Positions 46,398-59,176 of a DNA stretch of 64,000 nt are shown here, piece after piece. Each line of letters opens with the position of its first letter. The stretch's first letter is position 1. Source of the DNA: Gnetum montanum (Eukaryota; Streptophyta; Gnetopsida; Gnetales; Gnetaceae); NCBI GenBank assembly GCA_015680685.1, contig MNCI01017913.1, forward strand, positions 1,506,395 to 1,570,394. Direction: 5' to 3'. The notes under the pieces were generated by a model that worked only from the letters and a program-made list of their open reading frames with translations, was not told where the DNA came from and did not search any database. The translations under genes and the position numbers were made by a program.

Positions 46398-46857
46398 CAA
46401 AATCCAAATCCATTTCCTTCTTTGAACTCTGTTGGTTACTGTCTCATGTGCTCTCTACATCACAGTTGTTGGCTTTGAGCTAGCATAGAACGAGCAACAC
46501 TATGGACCTACCATGTGCAGTAGTAGTTGGATCTTAAGCCAGTGTAGGCATTATCTACCAACTGGTTGGTGTAGACTCAACCCTATCATCGGTTCCCCTA
46601 TGCAACAACCCTAAAACACAATCCCTACACTTAGCTAAATTTTGGGCTCTCAATAGAAAGCATAGTTAGCTCTCAGTGTAGAGAGATAGTCCCTATCCTT
46701 AGCCATTTTTCTACAATCTTTAGAATTAGCTATTTTCTCTAGAGTTAGTCATTTTTCCTATAGTTTCAAGACATAGCCATTTTTCTACAATTTCTAGACA
46801 ACCATTTTTTTGGTAGTTCCCAGAGTTAGCCATTTTTTTTTGCAAATTTCAATTAGC

Positions 46858-49806
46858 AACATGAATTTTGAACAACATTTGGCATCAATTCTAAGTACAC
46901 TCATTGTCCTACCTACTCAACAAGAAAATAGGGTTGACCACCCTACCAATCCTACCATGGCAGATCCTAGGCAATCCCTTAGGTTGTGCAACCAGGAACC
47001 TGAGTATACTACACTCAACATTGAGGAGTACAAATTTCTCTACTTGAATCTCTAAGTAGGCCTATTTGTAGACTACATGGACATGGAAGCCAAGTAGGGC
47101 TACAAACTCATCCACTGAAATGGATGGGAGTACATCCCTTCCTCCATTGGCTTTATCTCGCTTACCGAACCTTGTTACTAGATCCTTGCCTAGATCATCT
47201 AAAAAAATGAGTGTGAGGTAGGGATAGATTATGAGGAGCCCCTACAAGAAGAGTAGGATGAGTTTGAAGCTCGTTCTAAGTATGAGGACTCTTTCCATAC
47301 CTCCTTCTAGTGGATAACCCTCAGTCTAGTCTTTTCATAGTCCCTTCCACCTATCTTCCTGGAGATAATTATAGCCTTAGTGTCACCTCCCACGTCAACG
47401 CCTGTGGTGGAAACCCACCAAATGTAGTACACATGCCAAGATGTAGTACCTCTAGTTAAGCTACCCTTTGTGGCATTTTTGCAACCCATTTAGTCATCCC
47501 TATTAGCAACCATCATGCCTACACAACCCTAAATGCACACCATGCATACTCCTTAGTCACAGATGACTTAGGTATCTTATGCCTTGCTTGTCTCATTGGC
47601 ATCCTTTGTAGTGGTCCAACCCACACATGTGTGGTTGGCCCCAACCATTGTGCCTACTACAGAATCGATGTAGCAAGCATCTTGCATGGCCCCACAACTT
47701 GTAGCTAGGTCATGGATCACGCAAATGGCATAGCAGGTAGGACAACCAATGTAGCTCACTACCACATCTGAAGGCTTGGATCAGGCATTATAGCTAATCC
47801 AAACCTTAAAGGAAGAGGTGAAATAGTTCATGTGATGGACTTTAACTAGGATGATCTCATAAGTCTTTTTGTTTCACCACTAACTCTCCCAATGGGGATC
47901 TTGCTACCTCACTTCACGAAATACAACAGTGAAGAAGACTCTAACGCCCACCTAGTGACCTTATGGTCTAAATGCTTATTACTACAAGCATGGCCACACA
48001 CCATCATACATGTCTTCACCATGTCACTCATTGGTAAGGCACTCAACTAGTACTGAGCATTGCCCAAGGCCTCAATCTCCTCTTTGAAGGATTTGCTGAG
48101 TTAGTTTGTAATACGCTTCAAATACAACTTGAAGCTGAAAACTATCCTTGACTAGTTTATGCAAATCAAGTAGAGCCATCTAGAGCCCATGTAGAAATTT
48201 ATCCAATGCTAGAGCAAATCCCTAAATGAAATCCATGAGCTTATAGCAGAGATGCATCTTCTGGCCATCTTCAAGGATGTAGTTAATGACTTTATCAAGT
48301 TAAACTTGTACTATTTAGTTTCGTAGTCCTTGAGGTAAGCCTTTGCCCAAACTAAAATGATACAGGACACAATAGAAGCTAGCAAGGACTTGGCCTACAT
48401 AGCCTATAAGAAGTTACACACCAAGAAGGACAAAAACAAGGGAAAACAAGCTACAACTATGGAAACTATGGCTAATGAGGCCAAAACAACTAATATAAAG
48501 CCAACGACTAGGCTACCCAAGGCCCTGGCCAATAACAAAATTGCTAGTCCTAGCACAACAACTAAGAAGCCTACATCATTGGCAACAATAATGCAATTGG
48601 CTTCGAGGCCCAACTTTGAGTGCAAGGATTGCTCAAAGTATACCACGCTACCCCTTAAAGCTTCAGAACTCCTAGACCAACTACTCAAGGTTGAATGCAT
48701 CTAGTACAAATAGATGTCCAACAATGCTCATAAGAGACATGATAGATATTGCAAGCTCCTCAGAAACATTACATTAGTATCCTTGAATGAGCCACTAGTG
48801 CCAAAACATTTTAGGCTTGATAGGTTTTATCACTATCACTAGTTGCCTAGGCACAACACTAGCTTTCACATGGCCCTACAGAATGACCTACAATAGATGA
48901 TTAATAGAGGTGAGTTGGTGCTTGATGCTACCAACCTAGTGAGGCCTCAAAACCAATCAATGAGGGTATATAAGGACCCTTTAAATGTGGATACCATAGG
49001 GTACATCATCAATGCTATCAGCATTGATGATAATCCAAAATCGATGTAGCAACCATTTGTGGTGAGTGTGCCCTTTGGCAATGTAGGGGTCCTCTTGGCC
49101 TCCATGAGTTTGAGGCCCCCTTTCATTGTTAGAGTGCCACCTCAAGCACCCACAACACCCTTCATGGTTAGGGTTTCCTCGCATGTCATAATAGCAAAAA
49201 TTCAGCTACCCTCATCATAAGGATGTCCCAACATGTTGAACTTGCACGTACCTAAAGTCCAGTGGTGGGTAATGCATTAGTGCCTTCTCTTCCAAAAGCC
49301 AATCCTATTGGCCACACCAATAGACCATCTAGGTGGCAACCTAGGAGGCCTAATGAGCATCTAGTTGATAGGATGATTAGATAACATCAGGATCAAAAGG
49401 TGCTAGGTCCACCCAAACTAGTCCCCCTTTCTGTAGTGCCCATGATTGAAACAACCAGAAAGGCCACTACCAGCAAGCCGTAATTCAACACTAAGCCTTC
49501 CAAACATATCAAACAAGCAAAGAATAAGTTCCATTTACTAGAGATCCATCTTTCAAGCCACATGGAGGTGGTCAATGCCAACAAGATGGCAAACCATGGC
49601 AAGAACTTCCTAGATGCATTAGCCTAGGTTAAGTAAGCATTAAAGTAAAATAACATAATGCTAAGCTTGTATGACCTAATTATGACCTCCTTTGCCTATC
49701 ATGAGGTACTAGTTCACATGGTGACCTCCATTCTTGTCACAGAGGACATCCTAGTAGATGAGCATTCCATCCATGTTGTGATGTTGCCTCTTACACGATA
49801 GGAATA
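46858..49806 (+). pseudogene. Gag and start of protease region of element A
   Basis: Tat-type gag. The N-terminus is MNFEQHLASILSTLIV at 46858. The capsid start near 47910 reads LPHFTKYN in part, then HLVTLWSKCLLLQAWPHTII. 48357-48704 is open for 115 codons (MIQDTIEASKDLAYIAYKK, RPNFECKDCSKYTTLPLK). The C-terminus continues to MLPLTR at about 49800. Many in-frame stops are TAG or TAA where element C has Gln codons, for example at 49625-49627 and 49634-49636. The sequence still aligns with element B's protease leader up to 49806 and then stops at LTR B, so element B is inserted into element A here. The rest of A should lie beyond the window. Confidence 0.7.
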
Positions 49807-49811
49807 AAGCT

Positions 49812-51020
49812 TGAAACACCACCAATTTTAGGCTTCCACAGTTCAATGGTAGATTTTTCTAAGTGTCAAAAATTAGGCAAATTTCTTCAAAGTGTGGTGC
49901 TATGCTCTATCGCGTAGATAGTGTAGCACACATTAAGTCTTATTTTTTGCAAAATTTTTCTAAGTGTCTAGCTATGCTCTAAAACACCCCAAAATTCGTA
50001 GACATCCTTGCTTCACCAAGTCTTTGCAATTCACGCAACGCTATGGTAGTTCTTCAAGAGGAGAACGCTCTAAATTTAGGCCGAAAAGTTTGACAAATTT
50101 TCTACTTAGTTGTAGCTTCCATACATGCTACACTATGAAGCACAACAAAGCATGATGTGTGGTTGTGTGACATCAATGGATTCCACCTAATTGAATCATT
50201 GGCACACGTCTCTAGACACTGATGGTGCAATTACAGCATGGAAGGCTCGCAATTATGGCATGGTAGGCTCGTAATTACAATGGTCATGCAGGCACGTGCA
50301 GTGTAGACAAGTCAACGTGGGCCCAAAGGCATGTGGTGTCCAAAATGTCCCTTTTGCATACTCTTGGTCCTATAAATACTAAAATGAGCAATGCTCAAAA
50401 GGTTCCTTTTCCCCGATCCGGTTCTCTCTTGGTAATTAGATGGGCTAATAATTTTGTTGGCTGACAAGAAAAAAGCTAGCACTATAACTTTGAGCATTGT
50501 AAGCTTTCTGTTTGACACTAAAAATAGTTAACACTCTCTGTTGGCATTTTATTCTCCTCCTTTTTCTACCACCTTGGTAGAACTTTGCATGTTAATGCCT
50601 GAGCCTGCGTTGAAGCACACAATCGTCTCACTCTACACATCTTGGTTACTCTCGGGACCTCTGCATTTCTCAGTGTTGTGCAACCGACTGTATCCATTTT
50701 GAAATAGCAAAGCCATAGCTTTGAAGTGGTGCATTTTTCTAATTGCAGTTCATTTTGTCTCTTGTTTACTATTACATTTTTACATTGTTTTCTACCTCTT
50801 TTATATTCAAGCATCATTTTACAAGTTTCATTTCTCTTTCAAACTACACATTGCAAAAGACTATATTAATGTCAACTAAGTCCCTGTCTGATCGACCAGA
50901 CCATTTAGGGCACCCCATTTTAGTTTTATCCAGCATAGCCCTCCCATGGAAACAGGGTTGAGATTGTCAACGGTTGACGACCCCTCAACGTTTTTCAGCT
51001 GCTGACGTTTTTGGTCGCTA
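49812..51020 (+). mobile_element. 5' LTR of Tat-type element B
   Basis: It starts TGAAACACCACCAATTTTAG, matching the start of the element C LTRs, and ends ...GGTCGCTA before the primer site. Length is 1209 bp, practically the same as element C's 1212. TATAAATA at 50371-50378. CTGATCGACCAGACCATTTA at 50888-50907 corresponds to the block in LTRs A and C. GTAGC-type sequence is short here (about 49915-49930) and no 76-bp array is present. The five bases before it are AAGCT; the matching duplication would be outside the window. Confidence 0.75.
50371..50378 (+). promoter_or_regulatory. TATA box of LTR B
   Basis: TATAAATA followed by CTAAAATGAGC, in the equivalent position to the boxes of LTRs A and C. 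Confidence 0.65.
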
Positions 51021-51029
51021 TAGTTTTTT

Positions 51030-51047
51030 TGGCACTAGAAGGAGGTT
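51030..51047 (+). other. Primer binding site of element B
   Basis: TGGCACTAGAAGGAGGTT, ten bases after the LTR end. It differs from the element C site by one transition within the first 16 bases. Confidence 0.7.
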
Positions 51048-51496
51048 CCTTTTGGTGCCCTTTCCGTGTGTCACGGTAGTCCTATAAGACTTCTGCACCT
51101 TGATATGCATTAGCATAAACGTGACACCCATATGTGGTTGTTTATGCATCGTGCGGTGAAGATCAGCCACCTCAACGGTTCCTTGGGAACCCTACAGGAC
51201 ATAAAGCCTTCATTTGCTAGCTGACTTGCCTATCCTACGATAGTCTTGCATGCGTTCTATACCCTATCGTGCACTAGTGTAAATGTGATACCCTTTTGCG
51301 GTTGTTTACCCATTGTGTGGTACAGGTCGGTCACCTCGATGGTTCCTCAGGAGCCTTGCAAGACATAAAGCCTCTTTTCTTTTTTTTTGATTGCTTGCCA
51401 AACGTTTTTGCTCTTGCCATTCACAAAACTGTTTAACTTTCCAATTTCCTTGCTTTTTCTTTTGCATTTGCAAAATTGTCTAGCTTAGTAACAATG
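51048..51496 (+). other. 5' leader of element B
   Basis: Non-coding leader with two copies of a block of about 190 bp. GTGACACCCATATGTGGTTG at 51121 and GTGATACCCTTTTGCGGTTG at 51284 each precede CATCGTGCGGTGAAGATC-like sequence and GGTTCCT(T/C)(G/A)GGA. The two copies start about 163 bp apart. Confidence 0.55.
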
Positions 51497-54460
51497 ACTT
51501 CTGCAACTACTGCTACTAACACCTTCAACGTTGAAGTTCCCATCACGGTTCAAGGCACCATTGGTGCCGAACAACCACTGAACTGAATGCTGGAAAGACG
51601 GCGATCCCTCAAGATCCAAAACCAAGGACCTAAGGGCTTGGCCCAACAACATGAGTGCTATAACTTCCTCTATATGAAGGTTTAGGCAAACCTGCCTTTG
51701 GATGTACACGAATTCGAAGGCAAATGTAGCTTCGAGTTCGCCTACTGCGATAGGAAGGAGTTTGCTCACACTCCTAGTGCTTCCATACCTTTGACACAGA
51801 CAAACCAAAGGCTTCTAGACCAACTAATCTAGTTGGCTGGGCTTAGGGAGCAATAGGACACAACGTCTAACCAGGATGACACCTTCCAGGAAGGACAAGA
51901 GGAACTCGATTCCTAATCCGACAAGGGAGATCCAACCAACCCCATTCCTATCCCTCCTACCCAGTCCTTCTGGGCCAATCCATTGTCTATCACCACTTCC
52001 TTTGTCATCATGCCTATGCTTCTGTAGCCTACAACTATAACTGCAATGGGTAGCCATGTTACTTTCCCTGCATATCAACATCCTTATTCTCCTATTTCAT
52101 TTGTAGAAACTATGCCTCCTCAAATTGTTCATCAATCCATTCCCATAGCGCATCACACACCGATCATGGCTACCCTACTGCATATTCATGCTGTGCCTAC
52201 TTCACAATCGTATGCAAATTCCATTTTAGTTCCTATGTTCACATCTATTTCACCCATCGCGGTGGGCCTAGGCCCATCCACATGGTGGATCCCATTCACT
52301 TCTTCGCCTATTCCACAACCATCGTAGATGTCTCATTATGTTCGCCCTTAGACCTACCAAACCCTACAAATAGTACAACCTAACACTAGGTTATGGTCTA
52401 TTCCGCCAGTGATACAAGTGGTCTATCAGGCTACACAACTAGTAGTTGCTGCTCCAAAAACACCACCTACTGGGTGATGGATAGTGCAAGCAACACTGCT
52501 CGTGGGGGCTACCCCAATGGTACCATCCATAGGTCACGTCGCCAACCTCGCCATTCCACAAATGGGAACTACCTCAGTAGTTCCCCAACCACCCACAATG
52601 TCGCAAGGTCTGGACCAAGAATTCCAGCTCATGCAGACTCTCACTGAGGAAATAAAATGCCTCAAGGCTATCAGGTCTGACATGGTAGAAGTCATGGAAT
52701 TTTACTAGAATGACTCCATCAACCTTGCAATCCCTATTATGATGTTACCCCCAGGGATGTCTCTTCCACACTTCACGAAGTACGATGGGAAGGGGGATCC
52801 AAATGCACATCTAGTTACCTTTAGGTCTGAGTCTCTCCTATTGCAATAGTGGCCGCACACAATTATTCATGTCTTCGCCATGTCCCTAGCCGGGAGAGCC
52901 TTACATTGGTACCGTGCGCACTACCACGCTCATCCATTTTAACTCTAGAGGAGCTTCTAACCCAGTTCATGATGCACTTCAAGTATAACTTGAAGCCAAA
53001 AATCACACTAGACTAGCTGATGAGTGTGAAGCAGGAGCCTCTGGAACCGGCCTAGAAGTTCATCCAGCGATGGAGTGTGACCCTTAACCAAATTTGCGAG
53101 CCCATTGTGGAGGCCCGCTTGCTGGCCATCTTTAAGGGTGCAATGAATGACTATATCAAGTCTAAACTGTACCACCTCACCCCTCACACTCTTAGTTAAT
53201 CCTTTGCTTAGACTAAGAGCATATAAGATGCGGCTGAGGTAAGCAAAGACCCGGCCTACATCACTTACAAAAACACCTTCACAAAGAAGGAAAAGGATAA
53301 GATCCCAATCACCACAATGGCCCTTGTGGAAACCGAGGCCAAGCCTAGACCTAGTAACAATGGTAACAAGGGCAACAAGAAATTAGATGTACCTACAGCT
53401 AATCCCATGCCCAAGCAGGGCAACACGTTGAAACCTCTAGTTCCTGCACTTGAGACATCTGCACAACCCAAACCAAACTTTGAGCATAAAGATCACTCAA
53501 AGTACACACCACTACCTCTCAAGCCTTCAGAACTTTTGAAGTAGCTACTAGTAGCGGGGCACATTCAACACAAGAAGATGTTGAAAGAAGAAAGTGGGAG
53601 ATATCAACACTATTGTGAACTCCTTAGGAACCTCTCCTTGGCCCTGCCCAATGAGCTTCTAGTTCCTAAGGGTTTCTGGCCAGATAGGTTGTGTGACTAT
53701 GACCAATAGTGTGGTCACAACATGGATTACTGTATGACGTTGTAGGATGACATCCAGAGGTTGATCAATCAAGGAAAACTGGTGTTGGATGAAAGAAACC
53801 CAATACGTCCCAAAAACCAATCTATGCATGTCTACATAGACCCCATCAACACTAACAATGTCGGTTACATCATCAATGCCATCAACATTGACAGTGATCC
53901 TAGGCCACCCCAGCAGCCGTTCGTGGTCTGTGTGCCTCAGCATAGTGCATCGGCACCACGAGCGGCTAATCAAAGCTCACAACAACCGTTCATCCTGAGA
54001 GTCTCTCCATAGGCGTTGATCTCTGCATCATCTATTAGCAAAACTGTGCTACTTCACCCATTAACACCGTTAGCTCATTTCATCATTAGGGGGCCGACAC
54101 CTTCGACAACTGCCACCCCGCATAAGATAGCCCCTGCCCTGCATAAGACAGCGAGGCATAGAGAGGAAGCGCTGCCCCCGGTGCTTCCAAGGCTATGTCT
54201 TTTCCCCTGCACCTGCACCTTCGTCACCAAAGATGAAATTTTGTATAACCGCATAGTCCATGCTGCCCTAGCAAAAATGGTCTAGACTTAGATCTGAAGT
54301 TGCCACTCCTTGGGAAATTCATCTTCTGGGACGAATTGAAGAAGAGGAAAGCCCTGAACAGGGGGGTTGCCAAGACCTTTTGGATGCCCTCACTTAGGTC
54401 AAGCAGGCTCTAAAACAGAAAAACACTACCCTAATCCTGTATGACTTGATCATGGCCTCT
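51497..54460 (+). pseudogene. Gag of Tat-type element B
   Basis: It starts MTSATTATNTFNVEVP at 51497. A long Pro/Ser/Thr-rich linker follows (52046-52650). The capsid core begins near 52755 with LPHFTKYDGKGDPNAHLVTF, then HTIIHVFAMSLAGRALHWYR at about 52858-52920, a textbook Tat gag block. The later part runs through PNFEHKDHSKYTPLPLKPSE (53480) and TQVKQA-type sequence near 54394 with TAG for Gln. At least ten in-frame stops, mostly TAG. It would form the virus-like particle. Nonfunctional. Confidence 0.75.
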
Positions 54461-54486
54461 GCCCCCACTGCGAGGCTCTGATCTGC

Positions 54487-55290
54487 ATGTTGACAGTGAT
54501 TCTAGTCAACGAAGAGATGCTAGCGAAAGAGGAAGCGATCCACTCGGTCATGCTTCCCTTTGCACCTACAGAGCCTAAGCCATCCCAATTGACTTTCAGT
54601 GACGATTCCATTAGGGAAGATCCCAAGAGGGGTCAGGTGACCATGGCACCCCTTTTCATCATAATTTGGGTTAGCCAACACTGGATCCGAAGGGTAGACA
54701 TTGATGATGGGGCTACCATGAATGTCATCCCCTTCCCTATTGTGGACAAATTGGGCTTGGTCGACTAGATCAAATCGACAATGACATCATGCTTGAGGTT
54801 GTTCAATGGGGAATGTGTCCTGGTGAAGGGCATAGTCCACATAAAATTCATAGCAAGGGACCAGTTCCCCACAAATGCAACATTTATCATGGTCAAGGAA
54901 ATGCTCAAGTTTAACCTAATCTTGGGGAGGTAATGGTTAGCACAACTTAGGGCTATCTCCTCACCTATACACTAGGAAATCCACCTACCATACGTAGGTA
55001 GGGAGGTGGTAATCCTTGGTGACAAAGTAGCAGCACATGCAATCAATAACATAGACATGGGGCAGGGCTCAGAAGTCATAACCTCTGAGAATAAAGTGCC
55101 TTCTTATGCACACATTAACCATCTAGTGGGGGAATTAGCTCGACAAGCTGGTTACCAAAACAAAAATGCATGGGCTGAGTTACCCTTCCAAGTGGAGGGA
55201 AATGATGTAGAAGAAGGCCTTCGCAGAGCATTCCAACCTGATGCTTTGCTCAACCAATGTTGGGTTAAGAAGCAGCTATGCCTAGTGTAG
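54487..55290 (+). pseudogene. Aspartic protease of element B
   Basis: Frame 54487-54768 reads RRVDIDDGATMNVIPFPIVD at 54689, the retropepsin active site D-(D/T)-G-A. It is followed after a TAG by LRLFNGECVLVKGIVHIKF, NLILGR and LRAISSPIH, then a TAG where element C has a Gln codon. The frame then runs on to 55287 with GRQ-free sequence containing VPSYAHINHLVGELARQA. Length and order match the protease of element C. Only a few stops interrupt it. Confidence 0.7.
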
Positions 55291-55366
55291 CAACACCATT
55301 GCTTCCTGCCCACGCACCATCCTTATGCATTTACATGATGACCTGAAATGACCTAAAACTAACAAT

Positions 55367-55636
55367 TTGCATTTACACAAAGGTCCAAAATGGCCTAAAA
55401 CTAGCAAAGGGATGAAACGGCCTAAAACTAGCAAAGGCCTGAAATGGCCTAAAACTAGCAAAGGCCCGAAATGGCATAAAACTAGCAAAGGCCCGAAACG
55501 GCCTAAAACTAGCAAAGGCCCAAAATGGCTTAAAACTAGCGTAGAAGAGCAAAAGTATAGCATGATATTCAGTGCATACACAATGTGCAAGTTAGCATTT
55601 GCAAAATTTTATTCATCTCTTTATTCAAAAGTCTAG
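55367..55636 (+). repeat. 27-bp tandem array, six copies, encoding nine-residue repeats
   Basis: CTAGCAAAGG-type markers begin at 55401, 55428, 55455, 55482, 55509 and 55536, exactly 27 bp apart. The plus-strand frame is open through the array and encodes GPKWPKTSK units with variants (KRPKTSKG, KWHKTSKG). The unit carries the AAACTAGC box that also occurs at 60485-60900 and in element C. It separates the element B protease from the antisense module. It may be a coding basic repeat or a non-coding tandem repeat whose period happens to be a multiple of three. Confidence 0.85.
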
Positions 55637-57365
55637 CCTCTTGGCCAACGTTTGCAAAATTTCAAAATTTCAAAAAAAAGGGGGGGATCCCATGCTATCA
55701 TGGGTTGTCCCTATTTGCATCATCTTCACCATCCACTTTTGCATCATTTCCCTTTGCATCACCTTCCCCTATGTTGCCTTCTTCCGATTCTTCATTCTCT
55801 CCCTCTACGAGCCTTGCGCCTTCATCTGGAGCCTGCATAGTAGGGATGAAGTAGTTAGTTAAAGAAATCCACGCAAGTCACAACAGAGCATAAGCATCAA
55901 TACAGCACCCAAAAAGCAACTAGCTTGAGAATGGCCTACATCCGTCTCAAAGGGTATCTAGTCTAAACCGAGCCTGAGGTGATGCTAAACCTCCTCTGCC
56001 ATGATATCCACTCAGCGCCTGTCACTAGGTTTAGCGTTCACGGTAGCTCTCTCCCTTTCGGTGGTTGTTCACCTTGGTGGTCTCAGAGAAAAGGAGACAG
56101 TTGCAGTATCTCCTATGGGGAGGTCCACTTTTAGGTTAGGAGATTCCTTAACCTTTACCTGCTCCTTGAACTTGGCATAGGCCTCAGAAACGTCGATGGC
56201 ATTTACGAACGCTTTATATGTAAACGGCTCCACAACAACATCTCTATACAGTTTATGATGGGTGGAATTTTCTAGTTTGTACATGTGTTTGTGGTTCTTT
56301 TGGGACTACCCCCATTCATAAACCTTGGCATTGAAGTCTTTCAAATCTTGACACTTCTGGGCTAGCAAGTCCATTTGCATCCGCTGTTCTATTATTTCGC
56401 GGGTGGCTTCGACGTTCTAGCACATGATTGTTCAAAACCTGGCATTGTCTATTATAGTCGTATACCAGTCCTCATTATTAGTATCATGGACTATGAGGAA
56501 CTCATTCCTTGACTTGAGATCCTCCACCTTGGTGCTCAGGTCGGCCTCCCTTTGCTCAGCTTTTTGGACTCGTTTCCATAGGTCCTAATTGATGCGCTTA
56601 TACTTCCACAAGGAGCATGCCAAGTGCAAAGAGCATTTGCAAGCCTCGTTGTACATGTGACGAGACACCTCGGTCACTTCAGGTGGGAATGTAGGCATGA
56701 CACCAAATTTTAAAGGCCATGCTGAGTCCCATTTGAGCTGAGAGGCTAGCATGACACAAAAGAGCATAACAATCACGTTAGCATAGAAAGATTAGCAAAC
56801 TCAAGAAACTCTAGCATAACAACATGAGGGCACTTGACACTACTACTTACCCACATCAGGGTCCACTTGTTGAAGGTAACTAATCATGTCATCAATGATT
56901 CCTTACATGTACACAAGCTTATCAGGGATTTTGACCCATGATTCTGCATGAATCAGAGGGGGTCTCGTAGCATCAACAGTAGCACTTGTTACATAAATAA
57001 ACAATCAGAAATGACAGAAATGGACCAGGACAAGGAAGGCATATTGCTGAACTCACCAGCGTCCGATTGCGGTCTCCTTTCTTGATGATGCAAGATGATG
57101 AAGGTAGCCTTGGTATAGGTCCCTGCCAAGTCTGTACGAGCCTCTTCTTCAAGCGTTCGTGCCTTTTCTTTTAGGAGACCATCATCTTTTTTATTCAAGG
57201 GAGACTCCTCTTCGCTAGTAGGAGGATTCTCCCTAATAACAAAAGCCCCCACCATAGAGACAGGGGTTCTTCCCTTCTTGACCAGGGCCCTTTCTTTCGA
57301 GACTGGGACCTCTGTGTCCTTATTTGTCATCCCCATCTTAGGGGCTAACACCTCTTTGTCACATT

Positions 57366-57396
57366 CTTCTTCTTCTTCTTCTTCCTCTTCCAGCAA
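57366..57396. repeat. TTC/GAA trinucleotide microsatellite
   Basis: Run of TTC with interruptions. On the minus strand it encodes a Glu tract at the start of the open stretch 57396-56989. Confidence 0.8.
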
Positions 57397-59176
57397 AGAA
57401 ACATGTTTGCATCAGTCCAAAATAAGCTAGCTTAAAGCAAGTGCTCCGCTATGCTACGTCACCTAGCGTAGCATGGCGTAGTAGACAATAACAAAGTAAG
57501 CATTAGAAAAGAGTGTTTACCAATGGGGGGTTGCGTCCTCTATAGTTTAAGCTGCAGTCTCTACCCCTACCCCTCCTCCACGTGAAGGGTTTCCTTAGCT
57601 CAAGGAGGCCTCTTCTGTTGCAACTTTTTGGGCATAGTCTCAACTATGATATGTTCCCCTTGCGACATACTACCAGCTACAGCAGGGGGCGTCTCTCCTA
57701 TGCTATCCTGGCCATGAACATTGCGAGCCACCTGATCCTTAGTTGTTACAGAGAATGACTCCCCAATTATTTCTGGGGGATCTTGGGCTTGGGTGGTCTA
57801 GAGGATATGGCGAATCCACAGTTTGGAAATCTGGTCGTGATTTCACATAACCCAGGCTCGATTCTCGTGAACCACTAGAAACTCTGTGAAGTACTTCAGA
57901 AAGGCTATGTAGAAGGCATAATGTATATTGGAACAGGACTCTGATTTTTGATGAAGTCCCAGTATTTCAGTTTGCAAGCCGTTACATAGAAACCTGGCCC
58001 AATTGTAATGGGCCCCCTATTCCATGACCTCATGCATTATCCAAGCCTTTTCAATCCCTAGGACCTTCCCTTAGGTAAGCAGCTAGGGGAAGGCACGAGT
58101 AAGGAAGACAAGGTAAATCTCCTTGGTGGGTCCATCTTTAAGCTTCGCCATGGGGAGCCCCTTTCACTCCTTGGCAATCCCCAACCACTCGTGAATGTCT
58201 TTCTTCTAAAAGGTCAGCTCCTTCTTGCCCTTCAACCCTACGAGGATGTCATCGATAGGGACACTGAATAGGTCCACAAATAGCTGGTCATTAATTTCAA
58301 TAATCACTCGTACGCCCTGTATGTGCGTGCAGAAGTGGCCCACATTTTTAGAAAAGGAGTTGACTAGTGAGAGCATCTCGGCAGCAGGAATGCTTGAATT
58401 CGGGGCCAAGAATAGATCCATAAGCCTAGCCTTTGGGATGTTTTGGACCAAGGAGTTTGAAGCTGCACTATTTATCCAGCGTTGGCTTGCATCTACTTCA
58501 TTGTATTTAAAGTAGATGTTTGCCTCCTCTGTCTCGGCGATTACCATCATCATCTCCTGGGGCTTGTTCACCCGTATAACAGTTTTTTGCAAAAACATAG
58601 AAAATCCAAAGATTGCAAAAGCACTAAAACATGTGACACTTACTTCATGGCCTACTAGGTCTGTACGGTAATAGGAACAGTGGAGGGTCAACTAGAACTT
58701 GTTCAACTGTGACTGGTTCAAAGGGTTCTACCCACTTCTCATCTAGCCAACTAGACCCCTTGCACTGATCGTAGGGAATGGGGAATATGTATGAGTAGGT
58801 GTGTATTCACCCTCGCATTGACCAATCACATCCACACATAGGTTCTCAATAGAAGAGAACTCCTATAGGATTATCTGTGCTATAGCCAATAGACCCAATC
58901 GGTCATGAACCCCATCCTTGTTGATGCAGAACTTGGTAACAAACACATACTATTAGCATTGGGCCAATATGGACAACATTGCACAACACAGCAAAACAAG
59001 GCTGCAAAATGCACCCACCAGCACAATAGACAATTCCCTGTGGGTTCTGGAAGCACATCGTCATAAGACGCACAATGAATAATGTGTTGTAATGGTAGCA
59101 GCTGTACTTCGGCATATCCCAGATATAGGCCAAACACCTTAACCCTATGGGGCATTGACTAGATCCTTCTCCCTAC

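Noticed and set aside
55282-55590. Minus-strand frame with VLGHFGPLL repeats
   Set aside because: It is the antisense of the 27-bp array. It is equally periodic, so no independent evidence supports this strand.
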